From Echinococcus granulosus (Eukaryota; Platyhelminthes; Cestoda; Cyclophyllidea; Taeniidae), in NCBI RefSeq assembly GCF_000524195.1, contig NW_020170490.1, forward strand, positions 72,664-136,663: a stretch of 64,000 nucleotides of DNA, in the 5' to 3' direction. A program made the translations under genes and the position numbers. Of this stretch, positions 52,561-64,000 are shown piece after piece. The notes beneath the pieces are model-generated. The model was given only the letters and a program-made list of their open reading frames with translations, did not search any database and was not told the DNA's origin. Each line of letters begins with the position of its first letter. Positions within the stretch are counted from its first letter, which is position 1.

Positions 52561-53313
52561 ATGACCTGGTCCCTTGACGATGAAATTAAATTATTTCATG
52601 GGTTGATGCTTTTTAAACCAGTCGGTCTGGACCGAAACTTTCAAATGATTTGCCTTGCTTACCGACTGCAAGTTAAGGAAAATTTGCCTTGTTCTATAAA
52701 GAGTATATGGGAGCATTTGAATAAATTGTATAATTTAGAGGAGCTGGTAAGTTGTGCTGTTGTTTCTGTTTTATGTACGCTTTCCATGTTCTCTTATAGA
52801 ATGAATCTGAAGTTATACCTTACCCTCATAGACCAGCAGAGTTCTCTCTTCCTGATGAATTTAAGGAAATCAAATCTCTTGCATTTCCTCGTGTGTCCTC
52901 GACAGCTGCCAATCCTGATACATCCTCCACTGCTGGACTTACTGGGAGACATAAAAGCAAATCAGGTTAGGGTTGGCTCCTTTATTTGAGGTTGAGTAAT
53001 CACCCTTTTTATCGACGTTGGTTCCTTCTTCTTCAAAGCCTTAGATTCCACCTATAAAACAACCTTATTAGCCGATGAAAATCCCTCGACACCAGCGGCT
53101 AGTTCTCCATCCATCTCACCTCGTTCTGTCTCCTCACCATCATCGTCTTCGACTGCTGCCGTGCTGCAGCTTACCAAACGGACTCGGAAGTCATTGCGCT
53201 CTGCCGCCGATAAGGATGTATCAATGCCCCCTCCTATCTCCGCGTCGTCAGGCAAAGGAACCACAGGCGTCATCTCCCATTCTCATCGCAAGAGCATACG
53301 CCGTCAACACTAA
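52561..53313 (+). CDS. MRGBP: MRG-binding protein (Eaf7 family), NuA4/TIP60 acetyltransferase subunit
   Basis: Three exons, 52561-52746, 52800-52965 and 53072-53313, total 594 nt (197 residues plus TAA). Phases are 0 and 1, with short introns of 53 and 106 nt. The first exon carries the conserved Eaf7 core: WSLDDEIKLFHGLMLFKPVG, then NFQMICLAYRL and IWEHLNKLYNLEEL. The second opens NESEVIPYPHRPAEFSLP, matching the family's NESEILPFPNPE region. The tail is Ser/Pro-rich and ends with basic clusters (KRTRKSLR, HRKSIRRQH). Length is close to the human protein (about 200). By family knowledge it binds MRG15/MRGX and is a subunit of the NuA4/TIP60 histone H4/H2A acetyltransferase complex in the nucleus. 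The ATG is the first in frame and lies four bases after an AG (ATTAAG), a possible trans-splice or leader-intron acceptor. Confidence 0.92.
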
Positions 53314-53815
53314 TTTAACCGGTCTATCAATTTCTCTCTCAATGCCCATTTTGTATGCCTGTATGTAACAAATTAATCCTTTAGTGGTTTACCTTCTTAG
53401 TTTTATGAGTGGTACGTTGGTTGATTGTTGCTGCTGCACCTGTTGCTTGATACTTTCACCATAATAGGAAACTTTGGCTAATGTTAAACCGTTCTGCTAG
53501 TATAAAGACAACTGCTCATCACAAGATTATGGGCGTTCTAAGTTGTTTTATTGCTTTAATCCACTTAAATTATTTCCGGTGCCTGATCCGGCGTAATCAG
53601 TCGCAGTAAACTGATAACATCATGCTTGACGGAGGTATGGGGTATGTGGATAATCATCACTTTCGGTAAAAGGGGAATTCCAAGTTTTGGTTCCCTTTTG
53701 ATACCGCCATGATTTCCTTGAAAACGTTGCCTAAATTTATTTCCTACGGATTATATTGACGGCTTATTGAAGGGCTTATACTTTTGATGTGTCTATAGTC
53801 CTCATTGCATACAGA
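53314..53815 (+). other. Spacer between MRGBP and OSGEP
   Basis: Half a kilobase between two plus-strand genes. It must hold the MRGBP 3' end and the start of OSGEP. No canonical AATAAA was seen near the MRGBP stop. A pyrimidine-containing stretch ending in CATACAG lies directly before the OSGEP start. Confidence 0.5.
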
Positions 53816-55306
<1,491 letters not shown>

Positions 55307-55348
55307 CCTCTCTTAACTCTCCCCTCTTGTATACACTGAAATTGTGCA

Positions 55349-55354
55349 AATAAA
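55349..55354 (+). terminator. Polyadenylation signal of OSGEP
   Basis: AATAAA about 43 bases after the OSGEP stop codon (GTGCAAATAAAGC), consistent with a very short 3' untranslated region. Confidence 0.6.
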
Positions 55355-55639
55355 GCATCCACTTCACCTAGTGTGACTGCAAGTTTTGTAAGTGCAATCT
55401 AAGTGTGATCCACTTACCTCTCCAGTTATAACATATGAGCAGCGTTGTATTCTTGATGATTAGGCCCTTGAAAACGCTTTAGTGCCCTTATCAAGCGGGC
55501 CGAAAATCCTCCCCCTTTGCGAATTTTTTCAAGAACTTTCGAGTGTCGGTTTACGCATTTTACGGATTGCTTACTAGCATCCTTGACGGTACTAAACTTC
55601 TGAATTGATCAGGAATTTTCATCACCTGTATGAAACTAT

Positions 55640-55934
55640 ACCGGTTTTCGCGTCTCCACCGCCATTGTAAGCGTTTCCGGCACAGCAAAACCCCGGCGAC
55701 ACAAACTGCAGGTGTAGACGTGAGTCAGCGTCCTAGAGTAAACAAATAAATCAAAAGGTGCAGGAACGATAACCAAAGTAGCGAGCGTTTCGTTGATGCT
55801 TTTAAATTAACCCCAAATGAGAAGATATTAGGCTGAACACCGGGGCGGTCAGTGGTTTCCAGCCTGGATTCAGTCGTCGTCAACGCGTATTCATCCACAC
55901 TACCACGACTTTGCGACGCAACTAACACTTCCAT
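55640..55934 (-). CDS. Possible small gene between OSGEP and SPRTN
   Basis: A minus-strand ATG at 55934 opens MEVLVASQSRGSVDEY, and the frame continues to about 55810. A possible intron (GTTAAT to TTTACTCTAG, near 55740) would join it to a second open stretch. Read in phase 0, that stretch ends IVSYR; in another phase it gives a Cys-x2-Cys motif (YTCSLCRRGF). The donor is weak and the phase ambiguous, and I recognise neither product. It could equally be 3' untranslated sequence of SPRTN. Confidence 0.22.
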
Positions 55935-56142
55935 CGTGAGAAAATGAAGCAGTAGTCACTCTTTGGAATTATTGTGATAAAAACCACCTCGCCATTATCG
56001 GCTCTTCAAACTATCGCAACTATCTACTTATGTTTCCACTCCAATGGGAAATGCGATTATAAGTCGGATAAAGATTTGTTTAGATCTAAAAATATCGTAA
56101 AGCGCTAAGGTAGATAAAAGTTCACCGTGCCAAAAAAGAGAA

Positions 56143-57941
56143 TCACGCAGCAACAAGACATGCATCCAAGTGCTCGTTCACCAACTCCGCCAGCACAGCT
56201 TGGAAGCAGACCGGGCATTGGACCGCTCCCATGGGCGTGAAATCGCTATCGTTGCTGACGGACGGGCCGGCAAAGCTAGGGTCAGAACCACAGCCAGTGG
56301 CTGAGGCCGTGGCAAACGTGGGTTGCAAGGACGTGGGACGCGGAGCGGTCAAGGCCAAAAGGCGAGATCGAGCCGATGGGGACGGAGAACCCCCTAACCT
56401 ATGCCCGACTCCATTAAAAGGAACCACCGGCTCTTTCAACATGGTCGTCTCTGATGCCATGGATGAACTCGCATGTGTATCTTCTGTTTTGAGTGACTTT
56501 TGAAAGAACTGGCGCAGATCTACAGAGGTAGGACGCATAACAATTTTGTTAACCTTAAAATCTCTAGTCCTCATTTAGAAAAGTAATACGGATGGAAATT
56601 TAACTACAGGCACTTAATGAACGCGTGATTTCCGATTTTACCCTTAATGCAACAATAGTTTACTTGCACAGTTAATCACTGGTTGATGTGGAATGCAGTG
56701 CCATCGGCATGCCGCGAGTCAGAAGCAAAATTAAGGAGAAATCTTGTATGGCTATTAGTAGAATGCTAACTTCTAAGTAAATCAGTATCTACTCGGGCCA
56801 AATAATCCCAAAATTCAACTGTCCACGCGCATGATTTACACATATAAGGACAACTCTTACCGGGCGTAGAGCCGGAAGTCTTCACTTGGGAATTTGATTT
56901 TTCCCTTCCCTTTTTACTCTTCTTCGCGGTATTTTTGGGACTTTCAGGTTCTGAAATCTTAATAAACTGACCTGCAAGATGGAAAGTAACACCAAATTAG
57001 ACACATGATCACACATTGGACAGTGTGTGGACGGAGAAATCGGGAATCATGCGAGGAATACGACCTGACACAACGCAAATGCATAATTAACGCAGTAAAC
57101 TGATAACGCACCAGAACAGGAAGCTTGATGCTCAGCCCACCAGAGATCGTTAGGTCCCGGTGCCCGGTTCATAGAACGTCTCACTAAACCATAAAATGGG
57201 GGACGATTTGCACATGGACCGTTGCACTTCCACCAGTGAACTTTATAATTATCAACTTCGTCATGAAAACTGTGGTAAACCTAAAACGAGAATGCGATGC
57301 TTAAAAGAGTGGAAATCCGAATCTTCGGTGAATTTGTATAGAATAACCCACAGTTATGTTGGTCTTGGCACATTTGTTAATCCGGTTCATGTGGAATCGG
57401 AAAACGGGCCCATGAGCACTACGATCCTGTGTACAATTAGTCACTAAAGCTATAATCTGCAACTTACCCTTTTGTTCTGTGTTACAAAAAGATATGCATG
57501 TATCATCTCGTGCTAAAAACAAAAATTAATAAAGCATTGGAAAACTACCAGTAAAGTCTCCACAAGGTCACTCCGTGGGCGATATTTAAGAAGAGGTTCG
57601 CTCAAACGAATCGAACAGAGGCCTCCAGGACCCTCATAGATGCACTGACCTGCGCAGAGAGTCATTCGAGGACTCCACCGAACTTCTACACAAGACAGTC
57701 TTCCTCCAAAAAATTGAGCGTCAAAGGTAGCAAAAAGACTCCGAACATCAGGAGTCGGGTCAATAGACTGCCAAATCGGATCGACCGGCGATATCTCTAT
57801 ATTGGGGGTGAAAAGACCTTCCTTATCTGCATATCTTCTCTTAGGAACTTTTGTGGGTATTCGGTCGTTTAAGGGATGATATATATGATAAACCGGATTC
57901 AATTCGTCTACACCCTGCTCACGATTGTGTTCACCAGACAT
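56143..57941 (-). CDS. SPRTN: SPRTN/Spartan DNA-dependent metalloprotease
   Basis: Six minus-strand exons, 57941-57549, 57512-57468, 57426-57352, 57280-57112, 56971-56861 and 56561-56143, total 1,212 nt (403 residues), all in phase. The SprT domain follows the human protein closely: DPTPDVRSLFATFDAQFFGG, WSPRMTLCAGQCIYEGPGG, IRLSEPLLKYRPRSDLVETL, then the zinc-protease motif HEMIH (132-136) with third ligand His151 (RSAHGP), and VHWWKCNGPC. The tail has a PIP-like DLRQFF (279-284), an SHP-like p97-binding box FNGVGHRLG (313-321) and a C-terminal UBZ4-type zinc finger (Cys380, Cys383, His395, Cys399). The family cleaves DNA-protein crosslinks at replication forks. The last acceptor (GACTAGAG) is chosen by phase. 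The protein is shorter than human SPRTN (489), the difference lying in the disordered tail. It converges on OSGEP. Confidence 0.95.
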
Positions 57942-60717
57942 GACTTTCTAGAAATCTAAAAAAGCAACACATGCTGGCCACTAGATTTTTACATAGGCAA
58001 AGAGACTTAGGAAATCAAAGGATGCATGTTGACGCCGAATAAAAAATTTTGCACGTGATTTTGCACACTAGCGCAGGAAAAAATCAGCTTTGTAATCAAC
58101 TACATCACACAACAGAAAAAACGCATGACATGAGATAAACCATTGATACGAAATAGCTAGGAGAATATATAAGAAACAGTTCAAAACGGTAGTCGATAAG
58201 AAAAGTCAATCCAGCAATCGAGATCGAACGCAAACACCCAAGCAAGAACAGCCGCGACAACTTCGAAAATATGACCTTGAGGTTTGACATGATAAAATTA
58301 AGTACAAGCATTGAAAGAACCTGTAAACTGGGTTCTCCTTTTTACACGTAAGTTTGTCTTCATAATGTGCAGGTTTATGTAATAAAGGATGCCTCTCTTG
58401 GCCTAAGATACATGAAAATGATCTCTATGCATCGTTATTGGAGATTAATCAGTACCTATTATAAAACAATCCCCACATAGTTTATTCATTTCCTCAAAAA
58501 ATTTAGTCTTTCTGGCTTGAAGAATTTGAAAGTTTACTCTCTTACTCTTCTAAAGTATCAATTACCATCGCAACGCGTAGAAACCGAACTATGTGCAAAA
58601 ATATATAATCAGCATGACACCTTTTTAAAATGGTCTTGCTGAACCTTACTTCTCCACTGTCTTCATTGTTAATGCATTACAAAATAAAATCTAACTACTT
58701 CTACCTTACATCTGCATAAATTAGTAGATGAGTAATCGATATTAATGACCCACCAGGGACTCAAATAATAATTTTTTTAAGCTCTAATACTTGAATTTCG
58801 TTTACGGCGAACCTGATGTTCAAATTTTAATATTGTTCTTACACTGAGCGAAATCTGAGTATGACTCTCCCGCCTCGCACTACTAATGAGCCCGACACGA
58901 CCAAGGTGACCCCACGCAAAATGATCTTCGGCGACCATTTGATTATTCCAACGTTACCAAAGCCAATATCGCATTGCCGCCGCACTACACTATCATTTTT
59001 GGCTGTTATGTGGGTTTTACTGTGTATACTTGCAGCTTAAAAATGACCAAACTGTTACTGGTGAATTTCGATAGTCGTATGTAGAGGATTACATGAATGG
59101 TAGCAGGGCCGCAGGAGGTCTCCAGCTGTTGAACTAGCCTCCGGGTCATGCTATTCCGTACGCCGACATTACGTATTCTGCATGAACATCATATCTTCCT
59201 TAGCCTTCGATATCTCGGGCCACTGCGGTAGCAATAGGACCCCAAACGTGGAACCTTCTGAAAATGAAAAGAATTGTAAATAAATTGCGCGACAGCAAAG
59301 AACACCGGGAGCCCCTCAGCACCTACCTCAAATTGGTAGACCCCTTCAAGATGCACAGAGATGAAGCCCCAGACGAAACTAGACACACTAAACTGTTCCC
59401 ATTGAAAAGAATGTTTGTATCTCAACAAATAGGCCCAAAATCCCCACAAGGAATAAGTACGAATTAAACGCGAGGAAGTGAGGTTAGCTAATCGCAATGA
59501 TCAGGCAAGCTTAGCACTGTCGCCTCCATTGAATTCAGCTTGAGATGACCTACATTGCAAGTCTTTCTGCCACATCCTTCAACAAGATTTTGCACACGCC
59601 TCGACCTACTGGCGTAAAGGGTAGACTTGCAAAGACTAAATTGAGTACAAAAAGTGAGCGCTTAAAGCTTCTTCTTTTCCTTCCTTTCTCCACCCACTGT
59701 CATTCCTCCTTTCCCTCAGCCTCCATCTGAACGGGGCGAAGGTGAAGGGTAAACTCGGTGTGGTCCTCTTCTTCACCCACCTGTAGAGAATAAGTTCTCC
59801 TAAATTGTGCTGACATCGATACGCCAAATTTCACCACTTCAATGGCATGGTCGTTTGCTCCGCCCCCTGACAGTGCCATCACGCTTACGACCACAATTCA
59901 GACAAATCAGAGGTAATCTAGCATACGGAAGGTGGGGATGGAGACGGCGAACAGGTGGGAGATTTTGGGGATCAATTAAAGTCTAGAACATGTCTCAGCA
60001 CAACGCTAAATTGTGCGTTGGAAGATCTTTAACACCCAACCTAGAGCGTTCAAGGCTGATGACCGGTGTGCAAATCCAGATGTCGGTGAGCTCCAAGCAT
60101 CTGAAAAAGAAATGCATGGTCAAGCAAAAGCCCAAGACCCCACCCCACTATTTCTTCAAAGAGAGCATTTTTCAAACTGAAACGATTATTTTGAAGCGAG
60201 TAAGCAGCAGCGCCGTCTTATTCACGTCTACTCTTCACTTTGAACTTCAAGGCTAAAAGGCTCACATACTTCCTGGCCCGGTCCAGACGCAGTTAATCAA
60301 AATGGCAGGCAATAGTGTCATCATATGTGTGTGCGTGTACAGAACGAAAAATTTTTTATGAGGCTTCTTACAGACGTGAATATCTGCTCGTACAGAAGAC
60401 CAAGCATTTATGCAGCGCAAAGCCTTCAGAGACCGTTACACGTCAGCCAATGATGACTGTCCAACGGCTGACGGCCTCGACACCCGGCCTGAGGCCAGAA
60501 AACCGATCCCTAAAGCAGTACCTTGAAGAGTATTATTTCAACATAGATAACAAAGTGAAACAGGTCCTGACATCGTCAAATGGCATTCACTCATTTAAAC
60601 CACCCTGGAAAAGGTATTCTCACTTTATCAAGCATGATTAGATGATAGAAAAGACTGGGCCTTATCCCGACTCGACTGATGCAATTATACACAGCGAAGT
60701 GAGACCGAATTAGCTTT
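57942..60717. other. Intergenic region upstream of SPRTN, no supported gene
   Basis: About 2.8 kb. Open frames at 59264-59467 (+), 59700-59894 (-), 59990-60256 (+) and 60315-60641 (+) are longer than the local average. None shows a recognisable domain, and I could not link them by splice phase. The sequence at 58.0-58.9 kb is AT-rich and should contain the SPRTN promoter. Confidence 0.45.
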
Positions 60718-61294
60718 ATTCACATGCCTTCCTTTTCTGATTGACATGAGGCTGACTACGCGATAAATGCCCACTCTCGGCCAAAGGAGAAATATCAATC
60801 CCTTTTGAGTCCATTTCCACAGAATTATTACATTCACCAAAGTGGCAAACATTGCCAACAGCAGGGACATTCATCCCTTTTTTCAAACGAACTTGCTTTG
60901 ATTTCGCCGGCAGTGATGGAGGTGGCGATTTTAGACGTCGTTTCCGATCAACGCTTTTCACTTCGCTTCCAACTTGAACGGCTGGCTGGTCAACTTGGGA
61001 GGTATCCATTCCATAGGGATCCGGTAGTTGATAAGCCTTCGATGCCTTCTTTGGTCGCAAGGATGAGGTAAAAAAGTGGACGGGCGGAACAAAAGTATCG
61101 GCGTCGAGGAAAGGGTACGAATCTGCATTGCGAATTTGTATGTACGGAGGATGATTTCGGTGGAGGGAATCCACTCGCCTGATGCTTTCAATGTAGCCAT
61201 CTTTGTACCACGAGGATGCGTCGATGGCACTACGCCAACGTCGGGCAAAGGCGTTTCGGGCTACAAATAACTCGGATTTGGGATAGAGGAGCAT
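60718..61294 (-). CDS. Hypothetical basic protein, 192 residues, not recognised
   Basis: A minus-strand ATG (MLLYPKSELFVARN) lies shortly after a pyrimidine-rich acceptor (TTTTTTGTACTTTAGATAG), and the frame runs to TGA. The N-terminal half looks folded and aromatic-rich (FARRWRSAIDASSWYKDGYI, RNADSYPFLDADTFVPP). The C-terminal half is basic and low-complexity, with possible nuclear signals (DRKRRLKSPPP, VNQKRKACE). It may be a complete single-exon gene or the last exon of a longer one. Upstream, 61326-61570 on the same strand is open (GQLAKPDRDKLNHLFLIS and on), starting after a possible acceptor, but no phase-matched donor was found. No function is offered. Confidence 0.45.
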
Positions 61295-61889
61295 CTATCT
61301 AAAGTACAAAAAACAGTGACAATCGTCAAGTCATTATCTTTCGGTCTAAAATGCGGCCCTCACAAAGACTATCAATGAAACGATTTCCTTGAGCCCTGTT
61401 AAGTAGTTTAAAAATACAAGTCTCAGAGATAAGTGAAAGGTAGTCACAGCGGTTCAGAAAGGCTAGGTAAATTGGGAGAAGAGTAACAGACAGAGAGCTT
61501 CCTCGAGAGATCAAAAATAGATGATTCAATTTATCACGATCTGGTTTAGCCAGTTGTCCGCACTACGATTGCGATTCCGAAGCCGGCTTACCACAAGGTA
61601 TGATGAATCCAGTCGGTGATTTTCACATCCATGTTGTTCATTTCAGGACAGCGATCGACTGCACAACACAGCGGGGCGATCTTACACCAAGTTGGGTCAC
61701 CACGACGATCGAATGAATATATTCAGGGAGTGATATAACACTTTATTCTGGCAAAGAAACTGAACGAGTCTTTCCAGGACATGAACTGAATCTGCCCACA
61801 CCCTCCTCAAGGCTTTAATCTTGCTTTTGGAGACTGCACCACAATGACACAAGGATGACAGAGCCTTAGAGCGCTACATTAGTGGCAGC

Positions 61890-62710
61890 GGAAAGTGAAC
61901 CCGATCTTAGGCAACTATCCCCATTTCTACTGCTGGATGATAAACCTTAGCGGGGCGGAGGAAGTGCATGTGCTGTGGGCGGGAGAAGTGGTGACAAACC
62001 CTAGCGGAAGGGTTGAGAATGACGTCTACCTTCAGCAACTATCCTCAGTCCTACGGTCTGCAGGAAGGCTATCAACAAATGAAGCTACACTTGCCGTGCA
62101 TCATTTGGAACAGCTCGTTAAGGGGTTGCCAACGGTAACCGATATGAAGATGTCAATCAAGTGAACATGCGGTACCTCCTCCACATCTCTACTAGCCGGA
62201 TGAATTGCAAAAAGATAGAAGCGAAACCTTATCATCGCGCAACCATGTCAGACCCCGTCCTTTGTTATTTGACTCCGCCTTTGGGCCAGTGATCCTACCA
62301 CTAGCGATGGACGCAGGAGACGGTCAGCGCATCTGCTCGCCCTCTTAATACAGTTCCTAAACAGGACGAAACTCCAGATGCAGTAGAATTGCCACGAGAA
62401 ATCGGCGACGTTGCGGTCAGATGCCTTCCTAATTGCAAGCAGATTCATGAACGGTGCGGTTGGTTCGCGGAAAATTTTTATTTCTACACCGACTACGTTG
62501 TGATGGCTGACACGGGAGGTTAACCAAGGGGAGCACCAGGTACGACGCTCAAAAGGTTTTGGTGACAAGGCCAGGCTTCCTGGCCACGCCAGTAGCCCCC
62601 AGTCCCTACCCACCCCCTTACAGTACGTCAATAATGCACACTCCGTCCAATTAGTATATTTTCTTTCGTCTTTAGGGAAATCTCAAGGCGCTACCACTAT
62701 GCAAGGCTAC
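61890..62710 (-). repeat. Dispersed repeat, copy C
   Basis: The reverse complement parallels 47090-47990. The core is at 62571-62601 (CCACGCCAGTAGCCCCC on the plus strand), followed in order by CCGACTACGTTGTGATG near 62491, TTGTTATTTGACTCCGCC near 62262, and TACCTCCTCCACATCTCTA near 62172. Beyond the core it continues to about 62710 with a segment also found beside the cores at 44830 and 47090. The plus-strand open frame at 61895-62164 is the antisense of this element and not a gene. Confidence 0.7.
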
Positions 62711-63216
62711 GCTAGGATCTGTGTGCAATTCGCAGGGCAATAAACCAAGCCCCGCCTTGAATTTACTGAGAACGGAGACAAAAAAGGAAAAGCGTCATGT
62801 AGCTAAACACACACAGGAATGTACATTGATAAATGAATGCCTTAGACCTCCAACGCACTTCTGCAGTCCGACCCAATCTCACCTCACCATCAAGTCTGCA
62901 CATACACACACAAGGGTAATGCCAATCAATGAGTTGGAATATACGCACACATCACACATGTCACATGCAGTGCGAGGGGCCACCCTCTTCTTCTTCTATA
63001 CCAAAAATTGATGCACTGCCGGGCTATCACTATCATAGGTTATGCTACAAACTCACAGAAAGTACGACTATCAAAATGCAACTTTCCTGAGGGTAGTTAG
63101 CAACCAAGTCGCACAGAGACAAAGATAGATAATGCCACACAAAGAGAGGTAAAGTCATCTCTACAAAAAAGGTGCCTCAGACAGGCAACAACGGAAGAAG
63201 GAAAGTAATAATCATC

Positions 63217-63222
63217 TTTATT
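63217..63222 (-). terminator. Candidate polyadenylation signal for the SETD1-like gene
   Basis: The minus strand reads AATAAA about 430 bases downstream of the SETD1-like stop codon, with a further CA-rich and AG-rich stretch between. It would give a 3' untranslated region of moderate length. Confidence 0.35.
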
Positions 63223-63651
63223 AATGCGGCTTTCAATCGCCACAGGCACAAGCAAATTCTCTGTACAACGAAGCAAATTAAATGCACAAAACTAGCATTG
63301 GTGTAAAAGAGCCAGCAGACGGAGAATAGAGAGCTGGTAGAGTCCATACATTTGTACAAAACTGACAAAAGGCGCGCAGGAGGAGAAGAAGGAGGCGAAA
63401 GTTAATGGGAGCTACTATACACGACAATGCTACTGCTGCTGAAGCCTAAATTGGCCAGACAAGGAGCCACCGCAGAGAAGGGGGCTCAGGGAAAGACTGA
63501 GGAGAGAGAAAATGAGCTGCATCAGCACATTGGCTGAGAACTGCCAAATGGGAAAAAAAGAAAGTCAACTTCAGAGAGAAAGTGCCGTGAATGAAAGGCT
63601 AAAGAGCGAAAAGAAGAGAGATAGAGACGGAGAGACATATCCTGAGAACAT

Positions 63652-64000
63652 TTAGTTGAGAGTTCCACGGCATTGTGGGGCACCGCATAGGCAGGGTATC
63701 TTTTCGTCCTCGTAGGGGAACTTGTAGTCGTAGGTGATTTCCTCCATAACCTGTATATCACGCTTCGAGTATATCACTATTTTCTTGCGGCCCTCCACCG
63801 TTATCACCTTGGCGTAACAATTTGGCTGGAATGAAAAACCAACGGGATGTCGATAACTTCATCGTAAAGATGGCACATGCATACAACACTGCTTACTCAT
63901 GAGAGTGTGAAAGTGGATTGATACCAGCATCAACATTACCTGACAGCTGTGATTGATGAAGCGAGCGTTATTTCCATACATCGTGGCGTCAATGACAAAT
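63652..64000 (-). CDS. SETD1: SETD1-type histone H3K4 methyltransferase, C-terminal end (partial)
   Basis: Two minus-strand exons, 64000-63940 (continuing past the window) and 63825-63652, join in phase 0. They encode the end of a SET domain: [36 protein letters not shown], then [20 protein letters not shown], and the post-SET Cys cluster [13 protein letters not shown] at the stop. This ending is that of the Set1/SETD1 group, the catalytic subunit of COMPASS that methylates H3 Lys4 at promoters. The NHSCxPN cofactor motif is present with Gln at the variable position, where SETD1 proteins I know have Asn. Everything N-terminal is outside the window. Confidence 0.93.

Noticed and set aside
61895..62164. 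Plus-strand open frame of 89 codons
   Set aside because: It lies antisense within dispersed repeat copy C and its counterpart in copy B is not open.

Overview
The window is spliced eukaryotic genomic DNA from a draft scaffold: GT-AG introns with conserved phases, and two 100-base N runs. The protein content is metazoan. An intronless, divergent rhodopsin-type receptor, the general gene style and abundant decayed repeats suggest a parasitic flatworm, most likely a tapeworm. That lineage call is inference.

Left part (1-15 kb, minus strand): most of a TRIP12/UFD4-type HECT E3 ubiquitin ligase. I trace 20 exons that stay in frame (2,219 codons); the HECT domain lies beyond the left edge. Divergently, 16,993-30,715 on the plus strand is a complete 17-exon dynamin gene (937 codons plus stop, all junctions in phase) with GTPase, middle, PH, GED and C-terminal tail. 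Its last exons allow alternative tails.

Middle part (31-52 kb): 31.4-34.5 kb holds three decayed, tandemly arranged units of about 1 kb. A four-exon minus-strand gene (34,913-38,044) encodes a 364-residue, two-Ig-domain, single-pass membrane protein that I cannot assign to a family. A PDZ-domain gene with a basic tail lies at 40.3-43.6 kb. An intronless 340-residue seven-helix receptor lies at 49.5-50.55 kb. Between them sits a dispersed repeat family marked by a conserved core of about 35 bases, seen at seven places.

Right part (52-64 kb): MRGBP (chromatin, NuA4/TIP60 subunit) and OSGEP/KAE1 (tRNA t6A synthesis) lie head to tail on the plus strand. SPRTN (DNA-protein crosslink protease) converges on them from the minus strand. 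Then follow an unrecognised 192-residue minus-strand ORF, another repeat copy, and at the right edge the C-terminal end of a SETD1-type H3K4 methyltransferase.

No operon of functionally linked genes is evident. The genes serve ubiquitin signalling, membrane fission, chromatin, tRNA modification, DNA repair and cell-surface reception. No CRISPR, rRNA or convincing tRNA gene was found.
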